Shown here piece after piece: positions 8,544 through 16,759 of a stretch of DNA of 64,000 bases. The stretch comes from Agromyces sp. NDB4Y10 (GTDB lineage: Bacteria > Actinomycetota > Actinomycetes > Actinomycetales > Microbacteriaceae). The stretch is taken from positions 1 to 64,000 of the forward strand of contig NZ_LQGY01000039.1 in NCBI RefSeq assembly GCF_001620055.1. Reading direction: 5' to 3'. Each line of letters starts with the position of its first letter. Position 1 is the first letter of the stretch. A program made the translations under genes and the position numbers. The notes below the pieces were generated by a model that searched no databases, was not told where the DNA came from, and worked only from the letters and a program-made list of their open reading frames with translations.

Positions 8544-8822
8544 TCAGTCGACCTCGAGCGGCGTGTCGGACCGATCGGACACCTCGCCGCGCCGCGCCGG
8601 GTCCCCGTCCCCGTCGTCCGACGGAATCGGGATGATGCTGACCGGGATGCCCGGTCCGACGAGCAGGTCGGCCGGCTGCGGACGCCCCTCGCCGAAGTTG
8701 ACCGTGATCCACCGCGGGGTGCCCGTGGCGAACGCCTCCTCGATGGCCGCCTTGAGGGCCTCGACGTCGGCCTGGCCCACGGAGTACTGCGCGCCGTCGT
8801 ACATGATGTTGACCCGCTTCAC
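8544..8822 (-). CDS. Hypothetical protein, 92 aa
   Basis: A GTG start at 8822 overlaps the stop of the upstream gene (GTGA), so the two form an operon. The N-terminal two thirds look folded (MKRVNIMYDGAQYSVG, ALKAAIEEAFATGTPRWITV), and the tail is acidic and probably disordered. I recognise no domain. The phrase TPRWITVNFGEG suggests a small binding domain, but that is only an impression. Confidence 0.7.
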   Translation of the reverse strand: MKRVNIMYDGAQYSVGQADVEALKAAIEEAFATGTPRWITVNFGEGRPQPADLLVGPGIPVSIIPIPSDDGDGDPARRGEVSDRSDTPLEVD

Positions 8823-9163
8823 GATTCGTTCCCTCCCGCGTGGTTCGCCGAATCGTGCTCGGTGCGCGCCTCGGGCTCGGGCACGAGGACGAGACCTCCC
8901 GGCGAGTTCGCGGTGGACATGAGCGCATCGACCCAGGCGCGGTTGATCGACGGCTGCCGGCCCCCGGCGTACTTGAACACCAGCGAGATCCGCGGATGGA
9001 GCCAGAGCGTGCTGCGCCCGTCGCCGATCGCCGGATCGTCGCGCCAGCTGAAGTAGAAGGACTCGCCGCGACGCAGCTTCGCGCCGATCACGAGCTGCAG
9101 GTGCGCGAGCACCCGATCGTCGAAGTCGACGCCGAGCGTCGAGTCGTACGTGAGCTTTCCCAC
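8819..9163 (-). CDS. Small conserved protein (DUF7882-like)
   Basis: A 114-residue protein opening MGKLTYDSTLGVDFDDRVL, then HLQLVIGAKLRRGESFYFSW and DGRSTLWLHPRISLVFKY. From memory it resembles a family common in Microbacteriaceae and annotated DUF7882; I could not search. GTG at 9163 is chosen because GGAGGT precedes it by four bases; the longer open frame upstream has non-coding character. A -10-like TATCCT lies about 45 bases upstream. First gene of a two-gene operon. Confidence 0.75.
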   Translation of the reverse strand: MGKLTYDSTLGVDFDDRVLAHLQLVIGAKLRRGESFYFSWRDDPAIGDGRSTLWLHPRISLVFKYAGGRQPSINRAWVDALMSTANSPGGLVLVPEPEARTEHDSANHAGGNES

Positions 9164-9237
9164 GAGTACCTCCGCGCTCAGTTCCGGGCCCACGCCGGTC
9201 CCGTGTGGCAAGGATATCGCCCGGTGGAGTCCCAAGA

Positions 9238-9277
9238 CAGGGGCTTGCCTCGCCGCTCCGCCGGTGTCAAGCCTCTG
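9238..9277. other. Imperfect stem-loop between divergent small genes
   Basis: CAGGGGCTTG at 9238-9247 pairs with CAAGCCTCTG at 9268-9277 (one wobble pair, 20-base loop). It lies in the divergent promoter region of the DUF7882-like gene and the 82-residue gene and could be an operator or RNA hairpin. Confidence 0.35.
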
Positions 9278-9351
9278 GCCCGGGTGCCCGAGGTCGCGTA
9301 GGAAGGATGGGGAGGGATGCACCCGCGTCCCAGCCGAGGAGGGTGATGACG

Positions 9352-9600
9352 ATGACGACGCACCACGGCACGACGGCCCGACCGGTCGTCGAGGTGGTCC
9401 CGCTGACCCCGACCACCTGGCGAGTGTGCGACTCACGCCGAGACGGGGAGACGAAGCGGATCGTCGGCTACATCACGACGGCCCAGGACGGGTTCGAGAT
9501 GCTCTGGATGCGGCCGCGCCCGGGCGTCATGTACCGCTACGACACCTTCGACGACGCCGTGGATGCCACGGCGACCCGACTGCGGCTCCTGCGCAGCTGA
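9352..9600 (+). CDS. Hypothetical protein, 82 aa
   Basis: A small soluble protein (PVVEVVPLTPTTWRVCDSRR, then RIVGYITTAQDGFEMLWMRP and YRYDTFDDAVDATATRL). It reads like a compact beta-rich domain that occurs as a stand-alone protein in related genomes (recalled, not searched). AGGAGG at 9337-9342 favours ATG at 9352 over the one at 9346. Divergent from the DUF7882-like operon. Function unknown. Confidence 0.75.
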   Translation: MTTHHGTTARPVVEVVPLTPTTWRVCDSRRDGETKRIVGYITTAQDGFEMLWMRPRPGVMYRYDTFDDAVDATATRLRLLRS

Positions 9601-9615
9601 GCCGCACCGGATCGG

Positions 9616-9687
9616 TGCCCCTGGAGGGACTCGAACCCCCAACCCTTTCCTTAGGACGGAACTGCTCTTCCATTGAGCTACAGAGGC
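9616..9687 (-). tRNA. tRNA-Arg (anticodon CCU)
   Basis: A 72-nt cloverleaf: acceptor GCCTCTG/CAGGGGC, D stem GCTC/GAGC, anticodon loop GTCCTAA, T loop TTCGAGT, discriminator A. CCA is not encoded. It reads AGG codons, which are rare in this GC-rich genome. Confidence 0.95.
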
Positions 9688-9775
9688 TGACCGCACGAGT
9701 CTACCGGCCCCGTGCGGGCCGGGCGGCCCGGGCAGGGTGGCACGCGCGCGCCTCGGACCGGAGCGTCGACGTCGC

Positions 9776-9874
9776 TCAGTTGTAGCCGAGCACGACGATC
9801 GCGGAGGTCGCCGGGGCGAGCTCGTCGACGAAGGCGATCTCGTCGGTCCGGTCGTCGTCGGAGGGCTGCGTCAT
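9776..9874 (-). CDS. 32-residue peptide, acidic N-terminus and hydrophobic C-terminus
   Basis: The reading frame gives an acidic first half (MTQPSDDDRTDEIAFVDELA) followed by a hydrophobic end (PATSAIVVLGYN). CAGGTGA sits four to six bases before the ATG and supports translation. The layout resembles a leader-plus-core precursor peptide, but no modifying enzyme or exporter is nearby, so it could equally be a small regulatory protein. It lies between tRNA-Arg and the CHAP-domain gene on the same strand. Confidence 0.5.
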   Translation of the reverse strand: MTQPSDDDRTDEIAFVDELAPATSAIVVLGYN

Positions 9875-10012
9875 CGCGGTCACCTGCTTCTTCCGTGGGG
9901 GATGCCGGTCAGGCTAACCGCCCGCGGCCGGCGAGGTCATTGGCCGGAACGTCCAAGTTCCGTACCGCGATTCGCCATGATGTCGCACGGTCGCCGGTCG
10001 GCGCACGCCGGC

Positions 10013-10888
10013 TCAGGCGGGCGGATACAGGTACAGGGCGTCGCCGACCGAGATCGTGCGCCGGTGGTACGAGTGGTCGGAGTTCCAGTTGTACTCCTCG
10101 ATCGTGACCGTGCCGTCGCCGTTCACCGCCTGCACGTACGCGACGTGGTTGTAGGGGAACCACGCCACCGCGCCGACCACCGGCTCGCTGCTCGTCGGCC
10201 AGCCCTTCGAACGCCACGAGTCGGCCCACGTCCAGGCGCTGCCGGAGGCGAGGTTCGACCAGTCCCACTTCCACGGCGCGCCGTACACGCCCGCGTCGCG
10301 GTTGAGCCGCCACGCGACGAAGTCGACGCATTCGCGGTAGTAGTACCGGAGCGGGGAGAGCCCGCCGCCGTAGTCGTCGGGCGTCTCGTACCACCACGGG
10401 TAGTCGTCGCCCTCGGCCTGCTGCGCGACCCGGGCGTAGTCCCCCGTGGCTGCCCGGGAGGCGAGCTCTGCGGCGCGAGCCTCGGCCTCCGCCTCGGCGG
10501 CCGCCGCGGCCGCGGCGTCGATCTCGGCCTTGGTCGTGACCGCGTAGCCGTCGGTGGACAGCGTCGCCCCGCCGGCATTGACGGACACCTCGACCGCCTG
10601 GGCCTCGGCCACCGACAGGCTGAACTGGGTCGGCCCGCCGGGCAGTCGGCCGCCCGGCAGGAACGCGTAGGCCGGCAGTGCGAGCGTGCCGACGAGCGCG
10701 GGCACGATCAGCACGGTGGCCGCGACCCGGGCCGGGCCGTTGCGGCGAGCGCGGCGGGCAGCCGGCGCTGCGGCCGGCCGTGCCGGCACGAGGTGGGCGT
10801 CGTCGCGGACTCGCCGGACGCCGGGGCGTCGCTCGGTCCGCCGTCTCGGCCGGGTGGGGGGCTGGCCGATCGCGTCGTCACCGTTCAA
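10013..10888 (-). CDS. Exported CHAP-domain protein (putative peptidoglycan amidase)
   Basis: A 291-residue protein. A cationic N-terminus is followed by an export segment (VAATVLIVPALVGTLALPAYAF), then a linker with Ala/Glu-rich helix, then a C-terminal CHAP domain. The catalytic Cys (~187) is in YRECVDFVAWRLN and the His (~248) in YNHVAYVQAV, followed by TIEEYNW. It should hydrolyse peptide or amide bonds in the wall. GGAGG ten bases before a TTG at 10888 is used as the start; ATG at 10984 would add 32 unlikely residues. Its N-terminal module matches the NlpC/P60 protein at 11883. Confidence 0.85.
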   Translation of the reverse strand: MNGDDAIGQPPTRPRRRTERRPGVRRVRDDAHLVPARPAAAPAARRARRNGPARVAATVLIVPALVGTLALPAYAFLPGGRLPGGPTQFSLSVAEAQAVEVSVNAGGATLSTDGYAVTTKAEIDAAAAAAAEAEAEARAAELASRAATGDYARVAQQAEGDDYPWWYETPDDYGGGLSPLRYYYRECVDFVAWRLNRDAGVYGAPWKWDWSNLASGSAWTWADSWRSKGWPTSSEPVVGAVAWFPYNHVAYVQAVNGDGTVTIEEYNWNSDHSYHRRTISVGDALYLYPPA

Positions 10889-10986
10889 GGGTCGTGAACC
10901 TCCGGGACCCGCGTCCGGAGGGCTCCGGATGCGGGAGGCGTACAGGTCGCGGAGAGGGGGGTCGCTCCGGACTCGTACCACCATAG

Positions 10987-11007
10987 GGCACGGCTCCGAG
11001 CCGTGCC
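10987..11007. terminator. Hairpin downstream of the HNH gene
   Basis: GGCACGGCT-CCG-AGCCGTGCC, a perfect 9-bp stem and 3-base loop, 40 bases after the HNH stop. No T run. Confidence 0.65.
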
Positions 11008-11045
11008 AGCGTCCCCGTCGCGGCGTGCCGCGAGGTCGGGCGGCG

Positions 11046-11543
11046 TCAGGCGGCCTGTCCGAGGAAGTCGCTCCACTGCGGCAGGGGGCGCTCGAATCCG
11101 CGCACGACCCAGCCGCGTCCGTGCGGCATCCGCGGCGTGATGCGGAGGTCCCAGCCCATCTCCGCCGGCGTGTGGTCGCCCTTGGCGTTGTTGCAGCGCA
11201 GGCAGCACGCCACCAGGTTCTCCCAGGTGTCGCGGCCGCCGCGGGAGCGCGGGAGCACGTGGTCGATCGTCGCCGCCGACTTGCCACAGTAGGCGCACCG
11301 GTGCTCGTCGCGCCGAAGCACGCCGCGGCGGCTCACGGGGACCTGGTGGACCCGAGGGGTCCGCACGTACCGGGTCAGGAGGATCACGCTGGGGCGGACC
11401 CAGTCGCCGTTGGCACCGTGCACCGGATTGCCCTCGTCGTGGAGGATGACGGTGGCCTTCTCGTTCATCACGAGGAGCAGCGCTCTCTTGAACGAGACGA
11501 CGGCGAGGGGCTCATATCCGGCGTTCAGCACCAGGGTGCGCAT
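11046..11543 (-). CDS. HNH endonuclease-family protein
   Basis: A 165-residue protein. The N-terminal half (MRTLVLNAGYEPLAVVSFKR) is typical of the widespread actinobacterial HNH family. The nuclease half has two zinc-binding CxxC pairs (CAYCGK and CLRCNNAKGDHTP) around the core TIDHVLPRSRGGRDTWENL, giving a D-H...N...H arrangement. It is a chromosomal, non-mobile member whose role is poorly understood. GAAAGG precedes the ATG at 11543. It is transcribed alone between two hairpins. Confidence 0.9.
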   Translation of the reverse strand: MRTLVLNAGYEPLAVVSFKRALLLVMNEKATVILHDEGNPVHGANGDWVRPSVILLTRYVRTPRVHQVPVSRRGVLRRDEHRCAYCGKSAATIDHVLPRSRGGRDTWENLVACCLRCNNAKGDHTPAEMGWDLRITPRMPHGRGWVVRGFERPLPQWSDFLGQAA

Positions 11544-11641
11544 GACGTGCCTTTCGATCGGTGCTGGATGGCTTCCAGCCGCGTGAAGGGATCGACGACA
11601 CGGATGCCGCGGGGCGGAGCGCACTCCCCCGGAAACGCGAA

Positions 11642-11670
11642 ACGGGCACCGTCGTGAAGACAGTGCCCGT
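11642..11670. other. Hairpin in the HNH leader region
   Basis: ACGGGCAC at 11642-11649 pairs with GTGCCCGT at 11663-11670 around a 13-base loop. On the minus strand the stem is followed by TTTCG, so it could be a weak terminator or leader attenuator for the HNH gene. Confidence 0.5.
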
Positions 11671-11820
11671 CGGCATCCCGGCGCAGTCGCGACTCGGCTG
11701 ACTGCCGCGTCGCTGGTCGTAGAGCGCGCGCGCACCCGCGGAATGGGTGCTGCTGCGCGGAACGACCATCGACTTCCCCTACCCGGTATTCGGATCGTCA
11801 GAACCCAAGGCTACGACACG

Positions 11821-11852
11821 AATGGCGTGCCGGGTCCTCCCGGCACGCCATT
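11821..11852. terminator. Terminator of the NlpC/P60 gene
   Basis: A perfect 14-bp stem (11821-11834 with 11839-11852) and TCCT loop, 30 bases after the NlpC/P60 stop. Confidence 0.85.
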
Positions 11853-11882
11853 TCGCATCACGCTTCATGCGTCGTTCACGCG

Positions 11883-12716
11883 TCAGATGCGCACGATCCA
11901 GTAGTCGCTGGTCCAGATCGGCTGGATCCGGACGACGGTGCCCTCGTAGGGGGCGTGCAGGATCTGGCCGTCGCCGGCGTAGAACCCGATGTGCCCCGAC
12001 ATGACGACGAGGTCGCCCGGCACCGCCTCGGACAGCGGGATCTGCGTGCCCGCCGCGCCCTGCGCGGTGGACGAGTGCGGGAGGTCGATGCCGAACTGCG
12101 CGTAGACGTACTTGACGAGGCCCGAGCAGTCGAAGCCCGCGGGCGTCGCACCGCCGTAGACGTACGGCACGCCGAGGTACTGCTGGGCCACGGAGAAGAC
12201 GGCCGACGGGCTCGCGGCGCCGGACACCTGCGCCGGAGCGTACTGGCTGGCCTCGGCGGCGTAGGAGGTCATCGCCGCGGCGGCGGCCTGACGGGCCTCC
12301 TCTGCGGCGCGGGCCTCCTCGGCGGCGCGGATCTCCTCGCCGGAGACGGCGTCGTAGCCGTCCTGCGAGAGCGGCGCGGCGATCACGTCGTCGGCCACGT
12401 CGACGGCCTGGGGCTGCGCCTTCGTCAGCTGCGTCTCGGCGGTGGCGCCGAACTGGATCCCGTCGGTGCCGGGGGCGAACGCGTACGCCGGGATGGCGAA
12501 CGTGCCCACGAGGCCGGCGGCGACGGCCATGACGACGACGTTCTTCGCGCCGCCGGAGCGCATGCGGCGGCCGAGCGAGCGGTGCTCGCGGCGCACCGGC
12601 GCCGGCGCGGTCTCGGTGCCGACGGGCGCCGAGGGCGTCTCGCGGCGGACGAGAGCGGTTCGGATGGGGGGCTTGGGGGAAGTGGTCGCGCGGGAGCGCC
12701 GGGGGAATCGAGCCAA
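11883..12716 (-). CDS. Exported NlpC/P60 endopeptidase
   Basis: A 277-residue protein. It has a basic N-terminus and an export segment (VVVMAVAAGLVGTFAIPAYAF), then a linker with an EEARAAEEAR coiled helix. The C-terminal NlpC/P60 domain has Cys ~197 (GFDCSGLVKYVY), His ~242 (GHIGFYAGDG) and a third polar residue in LHAPYEG. It should cleave stem peptides between D-Glu and the diamino acid. The start is TTG at 12716, seven bases after GGAGG. The stalk resembles that of the CHAP protein (LS.DGY...EI.AA), so the two look like one module with exchanged catalytic domains. Confidence 0.9.
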   Translation of the reverse strand: MARFPRRSRATTSPKPPIRTALVRRETPSAPVGTETAPAPVRREHRSLGRRMRSGGAKNVVVMAVAAGLVGTFAIPAYAFAPGTDGIQFGATAETQLTKAQPQAVDVADDVIAAPLSQDGYDAVSGEEIRAAEEARAAEEARQAAAAAMTSYAAEASQYAPAQVSGAASPSAVFSVAQQYLGVPYVYGGATPAGFDCSGLVKYVYAQFGIDLPHSSTAQGAAGTQIPLSEAVPGDLVVMSGHIGFYAGDGQILHAPYEGTVVRIQPIWTSDYWIVRI

Positions 12717-12860
12717 AACGTGTCCTCCGCCCCACGACGCCGGAGCATCGTCCCACCTTGTGCGCCGGGGGCGCGTCACGGGTATCGGGGGCGAGCGGTG
12801 GGCACCGGAGGCGTCTCGACCCTGTTCCGCCGACTGGCTTGGCGCCGGCGGACTCGATCG

Positions 12861-12889
12861 AGGATACGCGACGCTCGGCCGATTGTCAC
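12861..12889 (-). promoter_or_regulatory. Promoter of the NlpC/P60 gene
   Basis: On the minus strand GTGACA (12889-12884), a 17-bp spacer and TATCCT (12866-12861). It predicts a leader of about 135 bases before the TTG. I looked for the c-di-AMP (ydaO) riboswitch common at such genes and did not find its conserved core. Confidence 0.65.
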
Positions 12890-12964
12890 ATTTCGATCAC
12901 GGAGCGGCGGAATCGCTTTCCGCAGGCGCCCCGGACGCCGCGGATCAGCGGCGCGGGAGCCCGG

Positions 12965-13753
12965 TCAACCGTGCTCGAGCGCGGTGCCCGAGACCACGCG
13001 CGGAGCGGCGCCGGGAAGCTCGGCGCGGGCCGAGCCCGCGTCTGGCGCCTCGGGCGCGGCGCCCGCATCGCCGATGAAGAGGTGGCCGGCCATGCCGACC
13101 GGCATCGGCAGCGCCTCGTGCCCGGCGGCCTCGGCGACGACGAGGTCGCCCTCGCGGCGGAACTCGACGACCGCACCGGGGAGGATCCCGGCGCCCTTGA
13201 ACCGGGCGAGCAGCTCGGGGTCGAACTGGGCCGGCTCCGCCAGCCGGCGGATGACGCCCGTCGCGCGGCCCGACCCCTCGTCGAGGGCCGTCAGCACGTT
13301 GCGCACCCCGGACATGAACGGCGCGGCGGGCTCGACACCCAGCTCCTCGAGGCCGGGGATGGGGTTGCCGTACGGCGAGTGCGTCGGGTTGCCCAGGATC
13401 TCGACGAGGCGGCGCTCGACCTGCTCGCTCATGACGTGCTCCCACCGGCAGGCCTCGTCGTGCACGTACTCCCAGTCGAGCCCGATGACGTCGGCGAGCA
13501 GCCGTTCGGCGAGCCGGTGCTTGCGCATCACGTGCACGGCCTTGCTCCGCCCGGCCTCCGTGAGCTCGAGGTGGCGATCGCCGGAGACGACGACGAGCCC
13601 GTCGCGCTCCATGCGGGCGACGGTCTGGGACACGGTCGGCCCGGAGTGCCCGAGGCGCTCGGAGATGCGGGCGCGCAGCGGCACGATGTGCTCCTCCTCG
13701 AGGTCGAGGATGGTGCGCAGGTACATCTCGGTCGTGTCGATGAGATCCGTCAA
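12965..13753 (-). CDS. Iron/manganese-dependent repressor, DtxR/IdeR family
   Basis: A 262-residue protein. N-terminal winged helix (MTDLIDTTEMYLRTILDL, SGPTVSQTVARMERDGL), then the metal-binding and dimerisation region (MRKHRLAERLLADVIGL, CRWEHVMSEQVERRLVEIL), then an SH3/FeoA-like C-terminal domain (ALPMPVGMAGHLFIGDAG) and a ~30-residue Ala/Pro-rich tail. It represses metal uptake or storage genes when iron or manganese is bound. The start is TTG at 13753 behind GGAGGAGTGAG. Divergent from serC. IdeR is the likeliest subtype, but an MntR role is not excluded. Confidence 0.9.
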   Translation of the reverse strand: MTDLIDTTEMYLRTILDLEEEHIVPLRARISERLGHSGPTVSQTVARMERDGLVVVSGDRHLELTEAGRSKAVHVMRKHRLAERLLADVIGLDWEYVHDEACRWEHVMSEQVERRLVEILGNPTHSPYGNPIPGLEELGVEPAAPFMSGVRNVLTALDEGSGRATGVIRRLAEPAQFDPELLARFKGAGILPGAVVEFRREGDLVVAEAAGHEALPMPVGMAGHLFIGDAGAAPEAPDAGSARAELPGAAPRVVSGTALEHG

Positions 13754-13903
13754 CTCACTCCTCCTCGGCCATGGGGCGCGTCCGACCCACAAGCCTACTT
13801 GTCCCCGCCGGACCGGGAGCCGGCACGGGGAGCGGCCGGATCCGACACCGCGACGGTCCGGGCCCGCGTCATCCGCCGCCATGGCGAACGGGGCTCGCCG
13901 TAG

Positions 13904-15028
<1,125 letters not shown>

Positions 15029-15038
15029 GGTTTCGGCC

Positions 15039-15308
15039 ATGCGGCTGTGGCTCAGGGAGTCCGAGCGGCGTCCCGATCCGGCGCCGGTCCGGACCGATGC
15101 GCGCAAGGCGCTGCTGGCGGGCACGGCCGCCTGGGCCGTGGTGCTCGTGGTCGCCCTGGTGATGCGCGACTGGCTCGACTCGATCGGCGCGGGCTGGTTC
15201 GTCACCGCCGCGATCATCGGCGTGGCCCTCGGCCTCGTCGGACTCGCGGTGGTGCAGCTGCGCCGTCGGGGCCGGCGCGACCCGGCCGACCGCGACTCAG
15301 TCGACTGA
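15039..15308 (+). CDS. DUF2530 membrane protein
   Basis: An 89-residue protein with two transmembrane helices (LLAGTAAWAVVLVVALVM and GWFVTAAIIGVALGLVGLAV) and a basic C-terminus. It matches the DUF2530 family usually found beside SerC, DUF3027 and a cold-shock gene in actinobacteria, as here. It starts ten bases after serC; the serC stop also forms a TAGGGT -10-like box. It overlaps the convergent DUF3027 gene by 12 bases. Role unknown. Confidence 0.85.
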   Translation: MRLWLRESERRPDPAPVRTDARKALLAGTAAWAVVLVVALVMRDWLDSIGAGWFVTAAIIGVALGLVGLAVVQLRRRGRRDPADRDSVD

Positions 15309-16001
15309 GCCGGGCGTCTCCGCCTCGTCGTCGACGACTGCCTCGTCAGCGGCGTCGTCGTCAGCTGCGTCGTCGTCAGCCGCGTCGTCGTCCACGGCTG
15401 CGTCGTCAGCGTCGGCGTCGTCGGCGAGCGCGTCGATGTCGATCCCGTCGAACACGTCTTCGTCGTCGTCGGCCGCGGCGTCGTCGGCGTCGTCCGCATC
15501 GTCATCGGCGTCGTCGTAGCCGTCGTCCGTCGCATCCGCGTCGTCGGGCCCGGCGTCGCCGTCGTCGCCCGATCCGTCGCCGTCACCGTCGACCTCGTCG
15601 CCCGTCGCGGCCTCGGCCGCCGCAGCCTGCGCGGCCCGGTACTCGGCCAGTCGCTCCGACCACGGCACCCACTCCGGCGCGAGCAGCGCGCGCTCGCCGG
15701 GCAGCAGCTCGGTCTCGAGCACCGTGGGCTCGCCGTCCTCGACGCGCGCGAGCGTGACGCTCCAGTGCCAGCCCGGGTACCCGGTCAGGTCGGCCGCGAA
15801 GTGCAGCGAGAGCACGTGCTCGCCCTCGGCGACGTGACCGATCACCGAGCCGACGGTCTCCGGTGCCGTCACCTCGAGCAGCGCGCGCTGCGCGAGCGCC
15901 ACCGAACCGAGCAGCACCTCGTCGGGCGCCCATGAGGGTGCCGGGGCCTGCTCGGCCGTCTCGTCCGGGCCGGCGGGCTCGAGCTCGGGTGCGTCAGACA
16001 T
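15297..16001 (-). CDS. DUF3027 protein with long Asp/Ala-rich tail
   Basis: A 234-residue protein. The folded part (about residues 25-125: VLLGSVALAQRALLEVTAPE, GYPGWHWSVTLARV, APEWVPWSERLAEYR) matches DUF3027. The last ~100 residues are almost entirely Asp and Ala with some Val/Gly, strongly acidic and probably disordered. It overlaps the upstream cold-shock gene by eight bases and DUF2530 on the other strand by 12. Role unknown. The acidic tail could mimic nucleic acid or bind basic partners (speculative). Confidence 0.85.
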   Translation of the reverse strand: MSDAPELEPAGPDETAEQAPAPSWAPDEVLLGSVALAQRALLEVTAPETVGSVIGHVAEGEHVLSLHFAADLTGYPGWHWSVTLARVEDGEPTVLETELLPGERALLAPEWVPWSERLAEYRAAQAAAAEAATGDEVDGDGDGSGDDGDAGPDDADATDDGYDDADDDADDADDAAADDDEDVFDGIDIDALADDADADDAAVDDDAADDDAADDDAADEAVVDDEAETPGSVD

Positions 16002-16374
16002 CCAGCTCGTCCGCGACACGCCGCAGCAGCGCCGCGATCTTCCGGCTGTGCGCGTTGTCGGGGTAGCGGCCGCGCTTGAGGTTGGCGCCGATGCCGTCGA
16101 GCACCTTCACGAGGTCCTCGACGATGACCGCCATGTCGTCGGCCGGCTTGCGGTTCAGGCGCGCGAGACTCGGCGGCGCGTCGAGGACGCGGACCGAGAG
16201 GGCCTGCGCACCGCGCTTGCCCTCGGCGACGCCGTACTCGAGGCGGCTGCCCGAGCGGACGGTCGCTCCGGCGGGAAGCGCCGAGGCGTGGAGGAAGACC
16301 TCCTGGCCGTCATCGCCCTGGATGAAGCCGAACCCCTTCTCCTCGTCGTAGAACTTGACCTTGCCGGTGGGCAT
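15994..16374 (-). CDS. Cold-shock domain protein with C-terminal extension
   Basis: A 126-residue protein. Residues 1-65 form a cold-shock domain with RNP-type motifs (KGFGFIQGDDG, EVFLHASAL) that binds single-stranded nucleic acid. A helical ~60-residue extension (VIVEDLVKVLDGIGANLKRG, KIAALLRRVADELDV) is typical of the actinobacterial CspB-like branch next to DUF3027. This extension distinguishes it from the 67-residue protein at 27879. First gene of the DUF3027 operon. Confidence 0.92.
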   Translation of the reverse strand: MPTGKVKFYDEEKGFGFIQGDDGQEVFLHASALPAGATVRSGSRLEYGVAEGKRGAQALSVRVLDAPPSLARLNRKPADDMAVIVEDLVKVLDGIGANLKRGRYPDNAHSRKIAALLRRVADELDV

Positions 16375-16480
16375 ACGAATGAACCTCGCTCTGTCGTGGG
16401 GGCGCGCCGGAACCGCGGCGACGTCGGATTCCAGTCTAGGTCCCGCACGCGAGCGGGGCGGCTGGGCCTATTCTGGACGA

Positions 16481-16756
16481 GTGAGCAGTCAGGGTCCCAT
16501 CGCCGACCAGCGCGTCGAGCGTATCCTCGCCTACATGGTGGCGGCGACCGTGGGCCTGTCGATCATCGCGTTCCTCGCGGTCATGTTCGGCACGCTCGCC
16601 GGCGTCGGCGCCGACGACGGGTTCAGCCAGGGCATCTGGCCGTTCGTGCTGGTGCTGCCGCTGATCGGGCTCCCCATCGGGTTCCTCCTTCTCATCGCAC
16701 TCCTCATCGTCAACGGCGTCCGCCGGTCGAGGGAGTCCCGGCAGGGCTCCGACTGA
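16481..16756 (+). CDS. Small two-helix membrane protein
   Basis: A 91-residue protein with two hydrophobic helices (MVAATVGLSIIAFLAVMFG and GIWPFVLVLPLIGLPIGFLL) and polar ends. TATTCT at 16469-16474 ends six bases before the GTG, so the transcript is probably leaderless. It lies three bases before the helicase-associated gene and is likely co-transcribed with it. It is sometimes annotated as an ABC transporter part in related genomes, but nothing here supports that. Confidence 0.75.
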   Translation: MSSQGPIADQRVERILAYMVAATVGLSIIAFLAVMFGTLAGVGADDGFSQGIWPFVLVLPLIGLPIGFLLLIALLIVNGVRRSRESRQGSD

Positions 16757-16759
16757 GAC

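Larger units (their letters stand above)
11544..11882. other. 339-bp intergenic region with two hairpins, no gene seen
   Basis: The region between the HNH and NlpC/P60 genes (same strand) holds the NlpC terminator at 11821-11852, a second hairpin at 11642-11670, and presumably the HNH promoter. I find no convincing reading frame; short open frames here have poor codon use. The HNH transcript would have a long leader containing the 11642-11670 hairpin if its promoter lies near 11800. Confidence 0.5.

Noticed and set aside
9776-9874. Full ribosomal peptide biosynthesis cluster around the 32-residue peptide
   Set aside because: No cyclase, radical SAM enzyme, protease or exporter lies within several kilobases.
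12717-12860. c-di-AMP (ydaO) riboswitch in the NlpC/P60 leader
   Set aside because: The leader is about 135 bases, but the conserved core (GACAGCTAACCTCG-like and GGGGGACCC-like segments) is not there. The CHAP leader lacks it too.
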